A stretch of 10,803 nucleotides of DNA from an uncultured beta proteobacterium (GCA_903886165.1 CAISLL010000282.1:1-10803), one strand, 5' to 3'; positions 1 through 6,724 are shown, numbered from the stretch's first letter. Numbers and translations: made by a program. The notes: generated by a model from the letters alone, not told the origin.

Positions 1-1862
1 CCGGGCGCGGCAACTTCGAATTCGGCCTGAACGAGACTTTTGCGCCGGACGGCCCGGTTGAGTCCTCGGCCAATGCCGTTCTGTTTCCCTTCGGATCACC
101 CAACACCACTGGTGTGGGTGCTTTGTGTTATGTGTCCTACGGCATGATTGCACCGCGTGCAGTGTTTGGTGAAGTGATGCACGACGTGGCCGACGACGTT
201 GAGCAGGCTGACCTGGTTTTCGTCTGGGGTGCCAACCCGGCGATGGCGTCCCCACCTGAAGACCTGGTACGGCTGAAGGCGGCGCAGGCGCGCGGCGCGC
301 GCGTGGTCGTGATTGATCATCGTCGTTCGGAGACTGCCCGTGCCCTGCGCGCGCAGTGGGTAGGGGTGCGCCCGGGCACTGATGGCGCACTGGCGTTGGG
401 TCTGATCCAGGTGCTGCTGGCCGAGGGCCTGGAGGACCGCGAATTCGTGACCCGCTGGGTGCACGGCTTTGAGGCGTTGCGCGACTACGTCAGCGCTTAT
501 CCGCCGGAGCGTGTGCAGGCCATCACTGGCGTGCCGGCCGACACCGTGTGTGAGCTGGCCCGTGCCATCGGAGCGGCCAAGGGTTTTTCCATGTTGATGT
601 ACACGGGGCTGGAGTATTCCAACAGCGGGGTTCAGGCCATTCGGGCTGTGCTGTTGTTGCAGGCACTGGCCGGGCACCTTGATCGGCCGGGTGGCAAGCT
701 CTTTCGCACCCGGGGCGGCGTCGAGTTGCATCGCACCACGACACCCTCACCCCAGGGCCGGCGCCCGGCCATCGGTGCGCGCGAGTTTCCGGTCTATGCA
801 GAAGTCCGTAACGAGGCCCATGCACTGATGTTGCCCAAAGCCATTCTGCAGGGTGATCCCTACCCGGTGCGCGGCATGATCGTCGCGGGCAGCTCGATCC
901 AGACTGCATGGCCCGACCCGTCACTCTGGCGCCGCGCCTTCGAGGCACTTGATTTGCTGGTGGTGATTGACCGTTTCCCGACGGCGGATGCGGCGTTTGC
1001 TGACCTCGTGTTGCCGGCCACAACGATGTTTGAGATCGAGTCCTACCAGGAGTACCCGGGCCGGGTGGAGCTGCGCCGGCGCCTGATGGACCCGCCGGGG
1101 GAGGCGCGCAACGACTACCTGATTTTTGCCGGGCTGGCGCAGCGCCTGGGTTATGGCGCGTGCTGGCCGCAGACCGAACGGGGCATGGTCGAGGCGGCGT
1201 TGCAGGGCACCGGCATCAGTTACGAGCAATTGGCCGCCAGTCCCGACGGCGTGCCGCTGGCGCAACCGGTGCCGCGCCACCGCAAGTATGAAACCGGCGA
1301 ACTGCGCGCCGATGGCCAGCCGGGTTTCAATACCCCAACCGGCAAACTTGAAGCCACCTCCGAGTGGCTGCGCGGCCATGGCCATGAGCCTCTGCCGTTT
1401 TATACCGAACCGACGGAAGGACCGTTGGCGGCGCCAGAACTGGCCGTTCGGTTTCCGCTGGTCTTCAACTCTGGTGCGCGCACCAAGTCAGATTTCCGCT
1501 CGCAGCACCGCAACATCGGTTCGCTGTTGGCCATGCAACCTGAGCCGCTGGTGCACCTGCATGCAGACGATGCGGTGGCGCGTGGCATTGTTGATGGCGA
1601 CCCGGTGGACGTCATTTCGCCGCGTGGACGGGTTCGTTTCACGGCCCGTGTGGGCAATGACATCGTGCGCGGCGCGGTTGAGGCCAACATGGGTGGTGGT
1701 GGTCCGCTGGGGCCGCCCGCGTGGCGCCAGGCGAATGCCAACGCGCTGACCGATCCTCTCAATTACGACCCGATTTCCGGTTTCCCGGTTTACAAGGCCT
1801 TGCTTTGTGACGTTGTCAAAGCCAGCGAAGGTGCTGCCACGGCAAGGTCATCATTGAGCTGA
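1..1862 (+). CDS. Molybdopterin-dependent oxidoreductase, DMSO reductase superfamily (5'-truncated)
   Basis: The frame is open from base 3 to the TGA at 1860-1862, giving about 619 visible residues; the N-terminus, including any [4Fe-4S] domain, lies outside the window. Numbering from the first visible codon, GSPNTTGVG (31-39) leads to Cys42, which sits where PhsA/PsrA/formate dehydrogenase-type enzymes carry the molybdenum ligand. WGANPA (75-80), a GARVVVIDHR strand (from 98) and RPGTDGALAL (123-132) are typical of the bis-MGD-binding core. From about residue 483 a C-terminal molydopterin-dinucleotide-binding domain follows, with FNSGARTKSDFRSQHRN and a DAVARGIVDGDPVDVISPRGRV stretch. The family moves electrons or oxygen at Mo using two MGD cofactors. 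The substrate cannot be read from this part: thiosulfate/polysulfide reductase-like, formate dehydrogenase-like and acetylene hydratase-like members all fit. No electron-transfer or membrane partner lies downstream; any would be upstream. The GTG at 114 is internal, not a start. Confidence 0.9.
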   Translation, partial: GRGNFEFGLNETFAPDGPVESSANAVLFPFGSPNTTGVGALCYVSYGMIAPRAVFGEVMHDVADDVEQADLVFVWGANPAMASPPEDLVRLKAAQARGARVVVIDHRRSETARALRAQWVGVRPGTDGALALGLIQVLLAEGLEDREFVTRWVHGFEALRDYVSAYPPERVQAITGVPADTVCELARAIGAAKGFSMLMYTGLEYSNSGVQAIRAVLLLQALAGHLDRPGGKLFRTRGGVELHRTTTPSPQGRRPAIGAREFPVYAEVRNEAHALMLPKAILQGDPYPVRGMIVAGSSIQTAWPDPSLWRRAFEALDLLVVIDRFPTADAAFADLVLPATTMFEIESYQEYPGRVELRRRLMDPPGEARNDYLIFAGLAQRLGYGACWPQTERGMVEAALQGTGISYEQLAASPDGVPLAQPVPRHRKYETGELRADGQPGFNTPTGKLEATSEWLRGHGHEPLPFYTEPTEGPLAAPELAVRFPLVFNSGARTKSDFRSQHRNIGSLLAMQPEPLVHLHADDAVARGIVDGDPVDVISPRGRVRFTARVGNDIVRGAVEANMGGGGPLGPPAWRQANANALTDPLNYDPISGFPVYKALLCDVVKASEGAATARSSLS

Positions 1863-1863
1863 T

Positions 1864-2442
1864 TCAGGGCTTGGGGTTTTCCAACAAAAGACGGCCCAGG
1901 TCATGGCCGGAAACCAGCGTGACACCCTGCGCGGCAGCAAATCGCTGGGCAGTGTGACTGACCGGGACGAGGCTGAGGAACACGCAATGCTGTGCTTCGT
2001 TGGCCGCTTTGGCGGTTGCCAGTTCACGCAGCACCTCGACGCCATGGCTGGCGGCTTTCCAGCGTTTGCAGCTCACCAGCGTGGTCTGGCCATTTTTCTC
2101 GATCTGGAAGTCGGCGGCTGAGGCGTTCAGGCGCGTTACGGCATACCCCTGCCGTGTATAAATTGCCTCGACCTGGCTGGAAAAGTCCCGCCACGACAAG
2201 GCTCCGACCTGTGCCAGTGCCTCTGCCACCCGGGTCGCGCTGGGTGCGCGCCACTGCTTGCGGGCGGCCATGATGCCGATCACCAGAAACGGGAACCCAC
2301 CCATCACGCCAAAGTTCACGTAAGCTGCAGGCAGCAGTGCGAATGACAGGAGAGCGAACACCGCCACAATGCAAAAGCTGATCCACCAGGGTGAGCGCAG
2401 CAAAATCGCAAACAGCGAATTCTTGGCCATTTTGAATTTCAT
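1864..2442 (-). CDS. Membrane-anchored Mrr-like (PD-(D/E)xK) nuclease-domain protein
   Basis: A 192-residue protein. Residues about 16-38 and 42-60 are strongly hydrophobic and read as a two-helix membrane hairpin, leaving a cytoplasmic C-terminal domain. Residues about 82-188 resemble the Mrr_cat restriction-endonuclease domain: WRDFSSQVEAIYTRQGYAV, then D111 in AADFQI, a beta hairpin, and LVSCKRWK (122-129), ending in TLVSGHDLGRLL. The usual core is D-x(n)-(E/Q)xK with VQCKRW; here the Q is Ser124, so K126 and D111 are kept while the middle catalytic position is altered. Such TM-plus-Mrr proteins are widespread and mostly uncharacterised; cleavage of DNA is inference. No methylase or specificity gene is adjacent, so a classical restriction system is not supported. 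The start at 2442 has no clear ribosome-binding site, and Met5 (2430) is an alternative. Its TGA (1864-1866) faces the molybdoenzyme stop with one base between. Confidence 0.75.
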   Translation of the reverse strand: MKFKMAKNSLFAILLRSPWWISFCIVAVFALLSFALLPAAYVNFGVMGGFPFLVIGIMAARKQWRAPSATRVAEALAQVGALSWRDFSSQVEAIYTRQGYAVTRLNASAADFQIEKNGQTTLVSCKRWKAASHGVEVLRELATAKAANEAQHCVFLSLVPVSHTAQRFAAAQGVTLVSGHDLGRLLLENPKP

Positions 2443-2451
2443 GCGAATGCT

Positions 2452-2515
2452 CTGTTTTATATATGTTTTAAGCCTCTATGGCACATTAAATAAGCGTATA
2501 TAGCTATTTATTTTT
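2452..2515 (-). repeat. AT-rich degenerate intergenic repeat, copy 1
   Basis: The 75-base gap between the VOC gene and the Mrr-like gene is very AT-rich in a GC-rich setting. Read on the minus strand it has, in order, AATAGC (2508-2503), ACGCTTAT, CATAGAGGCT (2480-2471) and ACATATATAA (about 2466-2457). The same blocks recur in the same order at 7411-7455 on the plus strand. I recall similar elements with a GCGCTTAT core between genes in Comamonadaceae, but cannot verify this here. Bases 2488-2509 can form a weak AT-rich hairpin with one bulge, possibly ending VOC transcription, and TATATAT at 2458-2464 could serve as a -10 for the Mrr-like gene, though no good -35 is visible. Confidence 0.45.
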
Positions 2516-2517
2516 AA

Positions 2518-3225
2518 TTAGATACCTTGGCTATGTAGTTCAACTACGCCTTTGGGCGTGTGCAGCGTGGCGATCAGGTCGGCAGGGCCGGTGTCGATGG
2601 TCAGGCCGGCCAGGCCAATCCTCTCACAAGCGCTTTGCAGCTTGGCGGCCGAAGGGTGCACCAGCCTGATGTGTTGCAGCGTGACGCCCGAGCGCGGCAA
2701 ACTGTTGCGTGGGTGCAGGCGCAGCGGCTCGGCGGCGTCGGCCTTGCCCCACTGGATCAGGCTTGGCAGCGCGCCATTGAACAGGCGTTGGCCGTCTTCG
2801 CGCACCGTGATCTGCCACTGCAACACGCCACGGCGTGAATGTCGGCTGGCATGGTTGGCCGGTCCGGGGTCAATGCCCTGGGCCTTCAAGGCAATGCGTG
2901 CCGCCTGGATGTCGTCGGTGTTGGCGACAAAATGCACCAGGCGTGGCTCGATGGCAATGGCCGCTTGCAGGGCTGCGTCGTCCAGGTCAAACCAGCGCTT
3001 CGCCGCCGTGTCGGCAGACCGCTTGGCCTGTGGGTCGATGGCGATGATTTCAAGGTAGGCCAGTGGATGCGCTGGCGTGGCGATCTTGAACAGGCGGTTG
3101 TGGGTGCCGTACCGCGCATGTTCGCCGCCCGGGCCGGGCGTGATGCCAAGGGTGGCTTCGCACCATTGCACGCCCAGCGCCAGGGTTTTGGCCGCAACGA
3201 CCAGGTGATCCATTTGGGTTTTCAT
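2518..3225 (-). CDS. VOC superfamily (glyoxalase-like domain) protein
   Basis: A 235-residue protein beginning MKTQMDHLVVAA. It resembles the Glyoxalase_3-like (PF13468-type) branch of the vicinal oxygen chelate fold: an N-terminal beta-alpha-beta unit with His7, a GTHNRLFKI stretch (40-48), AYLEIIAID with Glu59 (56-64), RLVHFVA with His98, and LPSLIQWG (153-160). Metal-binding roles for His7, His98 and Glu59 are inferred by position. The substrate is unknown; members are often annotated simply as VOC family proteins. The start at 3225 lies 12 bases after the stop of the upstream YebC-family gene and has no convincing Shine-Dalgarno sequence, so translation is probably coupled; Met5 is an alternative. 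The AT-rich gap after its TAA stop probably ends the unit. Confidence 0.8.
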   Translation of the reverse strand: MKTQMDHLVVAAKTLALGVQWCEATLGITPGPGGEHARYGTHNRLFKIATPAHPLAYLEIIAIDPQAKRSADTAAKRWFDLDDAALQAAIAIEPRLVHFVANTDDIQAARIALKAQGIDPGPANHASRHSRRGVLQWQITVREDGQRLFNGALPSLIQWGKADAAEPLRLHPRNSLPRSGVTLQHIRLVHPSAAKLQSACERIGLAGLTIDTGPADLIATLHTPKGVVELHSQGI

Positions 3226-3237
3226 GGGTAATGCGGG

Positions 3238-3951
3238 TCAGCCCGCCAGGCCCACGTAGACATTTTGCACGTCGTCGTTGGCATCAATGGCGGCCAGGAA
3301 GACTTCAACTTCTTCCAGGTGCTCAGGGCTCAGGTTGGCCGGGTTGACCGGGTTTTTGGGTTTGTAACCCAGCTTGGCCGACAACACGGTGAAGCCGTGG
3401 GTGGGCAAGGCACGGCTGACCAGATCCAGGTCGGTCGGGTCGGTCAGGAACAAGGTGTTGCCGTCTTCTTCAGCAGGTTCAAAGTCTTGTGCGCCGGCCT
3501 CAATGGCGGCTACTTCGGGGTCCGCACCCGCAGCCAGTGGCTCGGCCTCGATCATGCCCACGTGGTCAAAGTCCCAGGCCACCGAGCCGGAGGTGCCGAG
3601 CTGACCTTTGCGAAACAACACGCGCATTTCGGGCGCGGTGCGGTTCACGTTGTCGGTCAGGCATTCCACCATCACGGGCACCTGGTGCGGCGCAAAACCC
3701 TCGTAAATGACGCGCTCGAAATTGACGGTTTCGCCGGTCAGACCTGCACCCTTCTTGATGGCGCGCTCCAGCGTTTCTTTCGGCATGGAGGCTTTGCGCG
3801 CCTGTTCAATCACCAGCCGCAGGTGTGAGTTGGCGGACGGGTCAGCCCCACTACGTGCCGCCAGCATGATGTCTTTGGCCAACTTGCCGAAAATCCGACC
3901 CCTGACATTTGCTGCCAGATCCTTGTGTTTTGCCTTCCACTGTGCGCCCAT
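3238..3951 (-). CDS. yebC: YebC/PmpR (TACO1) family protein
   Basis: A 237-residue protein starting MGAQWKAKHKDLAANVRGR. Family landmarks are clear: the N-terminal Lys/Arg-rich helical domain with GRIFGKLAKDIMLAAR (18-33), RLVIEQARKASMPKETLERAIKKG (45-68), the YEGFAP loop (83-88), ECLTDNVNRT (96-105), GTSGSVAWDF (119-128), and the C-terminal LEEVEVFLAAIDANDDVQNVY. Length is normal for the family (about 240). YebC proteins were long annotated as DNA-binding regulators; more recent work on bacterial YebC and mitochondrial TACO1 points to relief of ribosome stalling at proline-rich stretches. The first residues, MGAQWKAKHK rather than MAGHSKW, suggest a paralogue distinct from the canonical YebC. 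An in-frame start at 4017 was rejected in favour of 3951, where an AAGGA sits nine bases upstream and homology begins. The VOC gene follows 12 bases after its stop. Confidence 0.92.
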   Translation of the reverse strand: MGAQWKAKHKDLAANVRGRIFGKLAKDIMLAARSGADPSANSHLRLVIEQARKASMPKETLERAIKKGAGLTGETVNFERVIYEGFAPHQVPVMVECLTDNVNRTAPEMRVLFRKGQLGTSGSVAWDFDHVGMIEAEPLAAGADPEVAAIEAGAQDFEPAEEDGNTLFLTDPTDLDLVSRALPTHGFTVLSAKLGYKPKNPVNPANLSPEHLEEVEVFLAAIDANDDVQNVYVGLAG

Positions 3952-3960
3952 TTTTGGGGT

Positions 3961-3965
3961 TCCTT
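3961..3965 (-). promoter_or_regulatory. Ribosome-binding site of the YebC-family gene
   Basis: AAGGA on the minus strand, nine bases before the ATG at 3951. It decides the start against an upstream in-frame codon at 4017 that would add 22 residues unlike the family. Confidence 0.65.
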
Positions 3966-4033
3966 GCAGTTGTTGCGCTAAAGCGCAGGTGAATCTTGAG
4001 GGGGGCAAGGTTAACACTCGGCACCTGATGGGT

Positions 4034-4132
4034 TGTCATGCCGGGCTACGACGAGCCTGCCCCGGACTCCGATCCGGGGGCATCCATGACGGCAGAATGC
4101 ACTGGATTGCGGGTCAAGCCCGCAATGACAGC
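4034..4132. repeat. Palindromic intergenic repeat, long copy (99 bp)
   Basis: The element starts TGTCATGCCGGGC and ends CCCGCAATGACAGC, so TGTCAT/ATGACA ends are inverted. Inside are two stem-loops: CCCCGGA / TCCGGGG (4060-4066 and 4073-4079, six-base loop) and ATTGCGGG / CCCGCAAT (4106-4113 and 4119-4126, five-base loop). A shorter copy with the same ends and the same two hairpins lies at 7472-7530. It sits between the phaC stop and the YebC-family start, where it may also act as an mRNA 3'-end structure for phaC. This is a REP/MITE-like sequence of a kind common in proteobacterial genomes; no transposase is present. Confidence 0.75.
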
Positions 4133-4174
4133 TGGGGCCCGCAACGAAAACGGGCTTTCGCTGGCCACGGTGGC

Positions 4175-5926
4175 TTATTCGAAGACGTAGGTGCCGGGTG
4201 CGGTCCCCAAGTCAGGGTATGACTTGGCAGTGACTTTGGGCGCGTCCACCATCGGCCCGCACTGCGGCGCCAGCCAGGCCAGCCAGTCCGGCCACCAACT
4301 GCCCACATTTTTTCTGGCGTGTTCGCGCCAATGCGTGCTGTGCTCGTTGCTGGCGGGCTCACTCACCCAATAGCTGCGCTTCGGCGGCGTGACCACCGGG
4401 TTGACCACCCCGAAGATGTGGCCCGAGGTGGACAGCACAAAGCGTATCGGTGCCGCCACGTTGATGTGCTGGCGAATGCGGTAGGCTTGGTCCCACGGGA
4501 CGATGTGGTCGTCTTGTGCGCTGACTGCGTAGAGCGGCTGGGTGATGCGGGTCAGGTCGATCGACTCGCCACCAATGGTCAGTGCATCAGGTTTGACCAG
4601 CTTGTTGTGCAGGTACATCTGACGCAGATAAAACGAGTGCATGCTTGCGGGCATGCGTGTGGTGTCCATGTTCCAGAACAACACGTCAAGCGCCGGCAGT
4701 TCTTCACCCAGCAAATAGCTGTGTTCCACATAGTGCCAGATCAGGCTGTTGGCCCGCAGCAGCCTGAAACTGGTGGCCATGTCGCGGCCGTCAAGGTAGC
4801 CGGTTTGCGTCATCTTCTTTTCCAGTGCCGCAATCGCGCCCTCGTCGATGAACACGTCAATGTCGCCCGGTTTGGCAAAGTTAGTGAGTGTGGTCAGCAG
4901 GGTCCAGTGCGCTACCGGATTGGCTTGTGCCGGGTAATGGCGGGTGGCCCAGGCCATGTAGGTCGACACCAGCGTGCCACCAATGCAGTAACCGGTCAGG
5001 TGCACCTGCGGTGTCTGGCAGATCTTGCGCACGGTTTGTACCGACTGGTCAACACCGTCGAGCAGGTAGTCATCAAAGCGCAGGTTGGACAACTCGGCAG
5101 TGGGATTTTTCCAGCTGGTGATGAAGACGCTGTAGCCCTGGTCGACGAGGAACTTGACCATACTTTTTTGAGGCGTCAAATCCAGCACGTAGTATTTGTT
5201 GATCCAGGGTGTGATGATCAGAATGGGTGTCTGATGTACTTGCGCCGTGCTGGGTGTGTAGTGGATCAGCTCCACCAGTCTGTTGCGCAGCACCACCCGC
5301 CCAGCCGTGGTCGCCAGGTCAGTGCCGATCTTGTAAGCATCAGCTTCGACCATGCGGATGTTTTTGGACTTGGCGTCGCGTAACAGGTGCTGCAGGCCTT
5401 GCTTCAGACTGTCGCCACGGGTCTCGACAAAGCGGCGCATGGCGACAGGGTTGCTGAAGAAAAAATTGGTAGGTGCCATGGCATTGAGCCATTGGCGGGC
5501 CCAGAAAACGGCCCGCCGGCGCTGCTTGTCCGAGAGCCCAGGGGTATCGAACAACATGTCTTCGGTGCGGTGTGTGATGCCCAGATAGAACTCTTTGAGG
5601 GTATCCCAGAAGGGTTTTTCCTCCCAGTCCGGGTCGGCAAACCGCACGTCGTCCACATGGGGTTTGATCACGTCTTGCGTCGGCAAGCCCAAGGTCAGGC
5701 GCAGCAGATGCGCCTGAAATGCCATTGAATCCACCAGCAGGGTGTTTGTTGCCTCTGACAGTTCCTGCGGATGCGTCAACCAGGCTGCTTGTGCGTTGGC
5801 CACCGAGGTCATCATGCCGTAAGGGTCCAGGGTTTGCTGCAGTTTTTCAAGCAGCCTGGCCATCGGGTTGACGCCCGTTGAAGGGTTGGATAAATCTTTT
5901 TCCCTGTGTTTTGCGTTGTAGCGCAT
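4175..5926 (-). CDS. phaC: Class I poly(3-hydroxyalkanoate) synthase
   Basis: A 583-residue polymerase, near the usual class I length of about 590, that joins (R)-3-hydroxyacyl-CoA units into polyester at the granule surface with release of CoA. The N-terminal PhaC domain spans roughly 70-240 (WFW-type region FWARQWLNAMAPTNFFFSNP, 141-160), followed by the alpha/beta-hydrolase core. The lipase-like box is GYCIGG (312-317) with nucleophile Cys314; Asp473 (QDDHIVPW) and His503 (STSGHIFGVVNP) complete the triad, matching Cys319/Asp480/His508 of the Cupriavidus necator enzyme in order and approximate spacing. The ATG at 5926 is supported by GGAG at 5933-5936, six bases upstream. No phaA, phaB, phaR or phasin gene adjoins it here, so it is either an orphan or a second synthase. 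Its upstream region contains one copy of the 37-bp direct repeat (5946-5982), whose palindrome ends 25 bases before the start codon. Confidence 0.95.
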   Translation of the reverse strand: MRYNAKHREKDLSNPSTGVNPMARLLEKLQQTLDPYGMMTSVANAQAAWLTHPQELSEATNTLLVDSMAFQAHLLRLTLGLPTQDVIKPHVDDVRFADPDWEEKPFWDTLKEFYLGITHRTEDMLFDTPGLSDKQRRRAVFWARQWLNAMAPTNFFFSNPVAMRRFVETRGDSLKQGLQHLLRDAKSKNIRMVEADAYKIGTDLATTAGRVVLRNRLVELIHYTPSTAQVHQTPILIITPWINKYYVLDLTPQKSMVKFLVDQGYSVFITSWKNPTAELSNLRFDDYLLDGVDQSVQTVRKICQTPQVHLTGYCIGGTLVSTYMAWATRHYPAQANPVAHWTLLTTLTNFAKPGDIDVFIDEGAIAALEKKMTQTGYLDGRDMATSFRLLRANSLIWHYVEHSYLLGEELPALDVLFWNMDTTRMPASMHSFYLRQMYLHNKLVKPDALTIGGESIDLTRITQPLYAVSAQDDHIVPWDQAYRIRQHINVAAPIRFVLSTSGHIFGVVNPVVTPPKRSYWVSEPASNEHSTHWREHARKNVGSWWPDWLAWLAPQCGPMVDAPKVTAKSYPDLGTAPGTYVFE

Positions 5927-5945
5927 GGTGTTCTCCAGTCAATCA

Positions 5946-5982
5946 AGTGCCCACAGTCTGTGTCGTTTAAGCCAGTGAATCG
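5946..5982. repeat. 37-bp direct repeat, copy 1 (with CACAG-T-CTGTG palindrome)
   Basis: Begins AGTGCCCACAGTCTGTG and ends GCCAGTGAATCG. It matches 6786-6822 at 35 of 37 positions in the same orientation. The palindrome CACAG-T-CTGTG is at 5952-5962, between the PIN toxin stop and the phaC start, and so lies in the phaC leader. Sequence homology stops abruptly at both edges. Confidence 0.9.
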
Positions 5983-6015
5983 CGGCTTCGCGCGTAGACA
6001 CAAATAATTTTTATG

Positions 6016-6471
6016 TCATGCTGGTAATGCGATCAACGGATCAGCACAGGTCACACCTAAAGGCTCGAAGCGTTTGAGGTTGCAGGCGAGCAACAGCAGG
6101 CCAGCATGTTGGGCCAGTGCCGCTATCGCAACATCAGCAAAACCGGGGTGACAGCCTTTGGCTTGTGCCGCATCAGAAAATTGCCCAGCAAGCCGGGCGG
6201 CCTGCGCATCCAGCGGCAAGATGCGATCGGCATAGGTGGTCAGCAAGCCGTCTAACCAGCGGTCAAGGCGGTCAGCCCGCTCGGCACCGCCGGCGCGGCG
6301 CAATTTGCTGATGCCTTGCGCCATTTCGGCCACGGCAATGGCTGGTAAAAAGAGTTCCTTGTGATGCGCCTGCAACCACTCGCGCAATGGCGTGGGAACG
6401 AAGGCTTCGCGCCCAGGTGCCAGCGCTGACACCACGCTGGTGTCAAGCAGATAGCCGTTATGCAAAATCAA
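6016..6471 (-). CDS. vapC: PIN-domain toxin (VapC/FitB-like ribonuclease)
   Basis: A 151-residue PIN-domain protein, the likely toxin of a type II toxin-antitoxin pair; family members are Mg2+-dependent endoribonucleases that cut tRNA or other RNA. The acidic site is visible: Asp10 (YLLDTSVVSAL), Glu49 (IAVAEMAQGI), Asp113 (FADVAIAALA) and Asn131 in LLACNLKRFEPLGV, where the common form is LVTRN/D; Thr-Arg is replaced by Ala-Cys just before the Asn. No ATG is available near the N-terminus: the start is TTG at 6471, or TTG at 6465 which has GGGG eight bases upstream. Either overlaps the end of the antitoxin gene (14 or 8 bases), so translation is coupled and probably kept low. The pair lies between two 37-bp direct repeats, upstream of and in the same direction as phaC. 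Confidence 0.9.
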   Translation of the reverse strand: MILHNGYLLDTSVVSALAPGREAFVPTPLREWLQAHHKELFLPAIAVAEMAQGISKLRRAGGAERADRLDRWLDGLLTTYADRILPLDAQAARLAGQFSDAAQAKGCHPGFADVAIAALAQHAGLLLLACNLKRFEPLGVTCADPLIALPA

Positions 6472-6703
6472 TACCCCGCAGTGGTGTGGTGTCGCGCTCG
6501 ATCGCCAGCGGTTCGGGCAGGGCCAGTAGGTAGTTGGCGAGGTTGGGCATTTCCAGTGGGTACAGACGTGCGCCCTCTGCCACCGGCACGATCATGGCGC
6601 ATGGCTGGCCGTGGCGACTGACCAGGGTCGGGCGGCCTCTTTCAGCGGCAGCCACCAGTGCAGAAAAGCTGGCCTTGGCTTCCCGAATTTGTAATGTTTC
6701 CAT
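6458..6703 (-). CDS. Phd/YefM-family antitoxin
   Basis: An 81-residue protein, METLQIREAKASFSALVAAAERG..., matching the Phd/YefM fold: N-terminal IREAKASFSALV helix, then TLVSRHGQPCAMIVP (26-40), the usual DNA-binding half. The C-terminal tail LANYLLALPEPLAIERD followed by TPLRGIDF is the toxin-wrapping segment, similar to the LL-x-P-x(5)-ERD pattern seen in Phd-type partners of PIN toxins. It is expected to neutralise the downstream PIN toxin and repress its own promoter. The ATG at 6703 is well supported by AAGGAG at 6711-6716, seven bases upstream, a stronger site than that of the toxin, consistent with antitoxin excess. Confidence 0.9.
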   Translation of the reverse strand: METLQIREAKASFSALVAAAERGRPTLVSRHGQPCAMIVPVAEGARLYPLEMPNLANYLLALPEPLAIERDTTPLRGIDFA

Positions 6704-6724
6704 GGCGCATCTCCTTGTGACTAC

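Noticed and set aside
4319..5383. A 354-codon open frame on the + strand opposite phaC
   Set aside because: It lies wholly antisense to a well-supported phaC, has no recognisable domain, and long antisense frames are expected in GC-rich coding DNA.
5981..5992. Hairpin CGCG-GCTT-CGCG after the toxin gene as a terminator
   Set aside because: Only four base pairs and no T-run; too weak to call.
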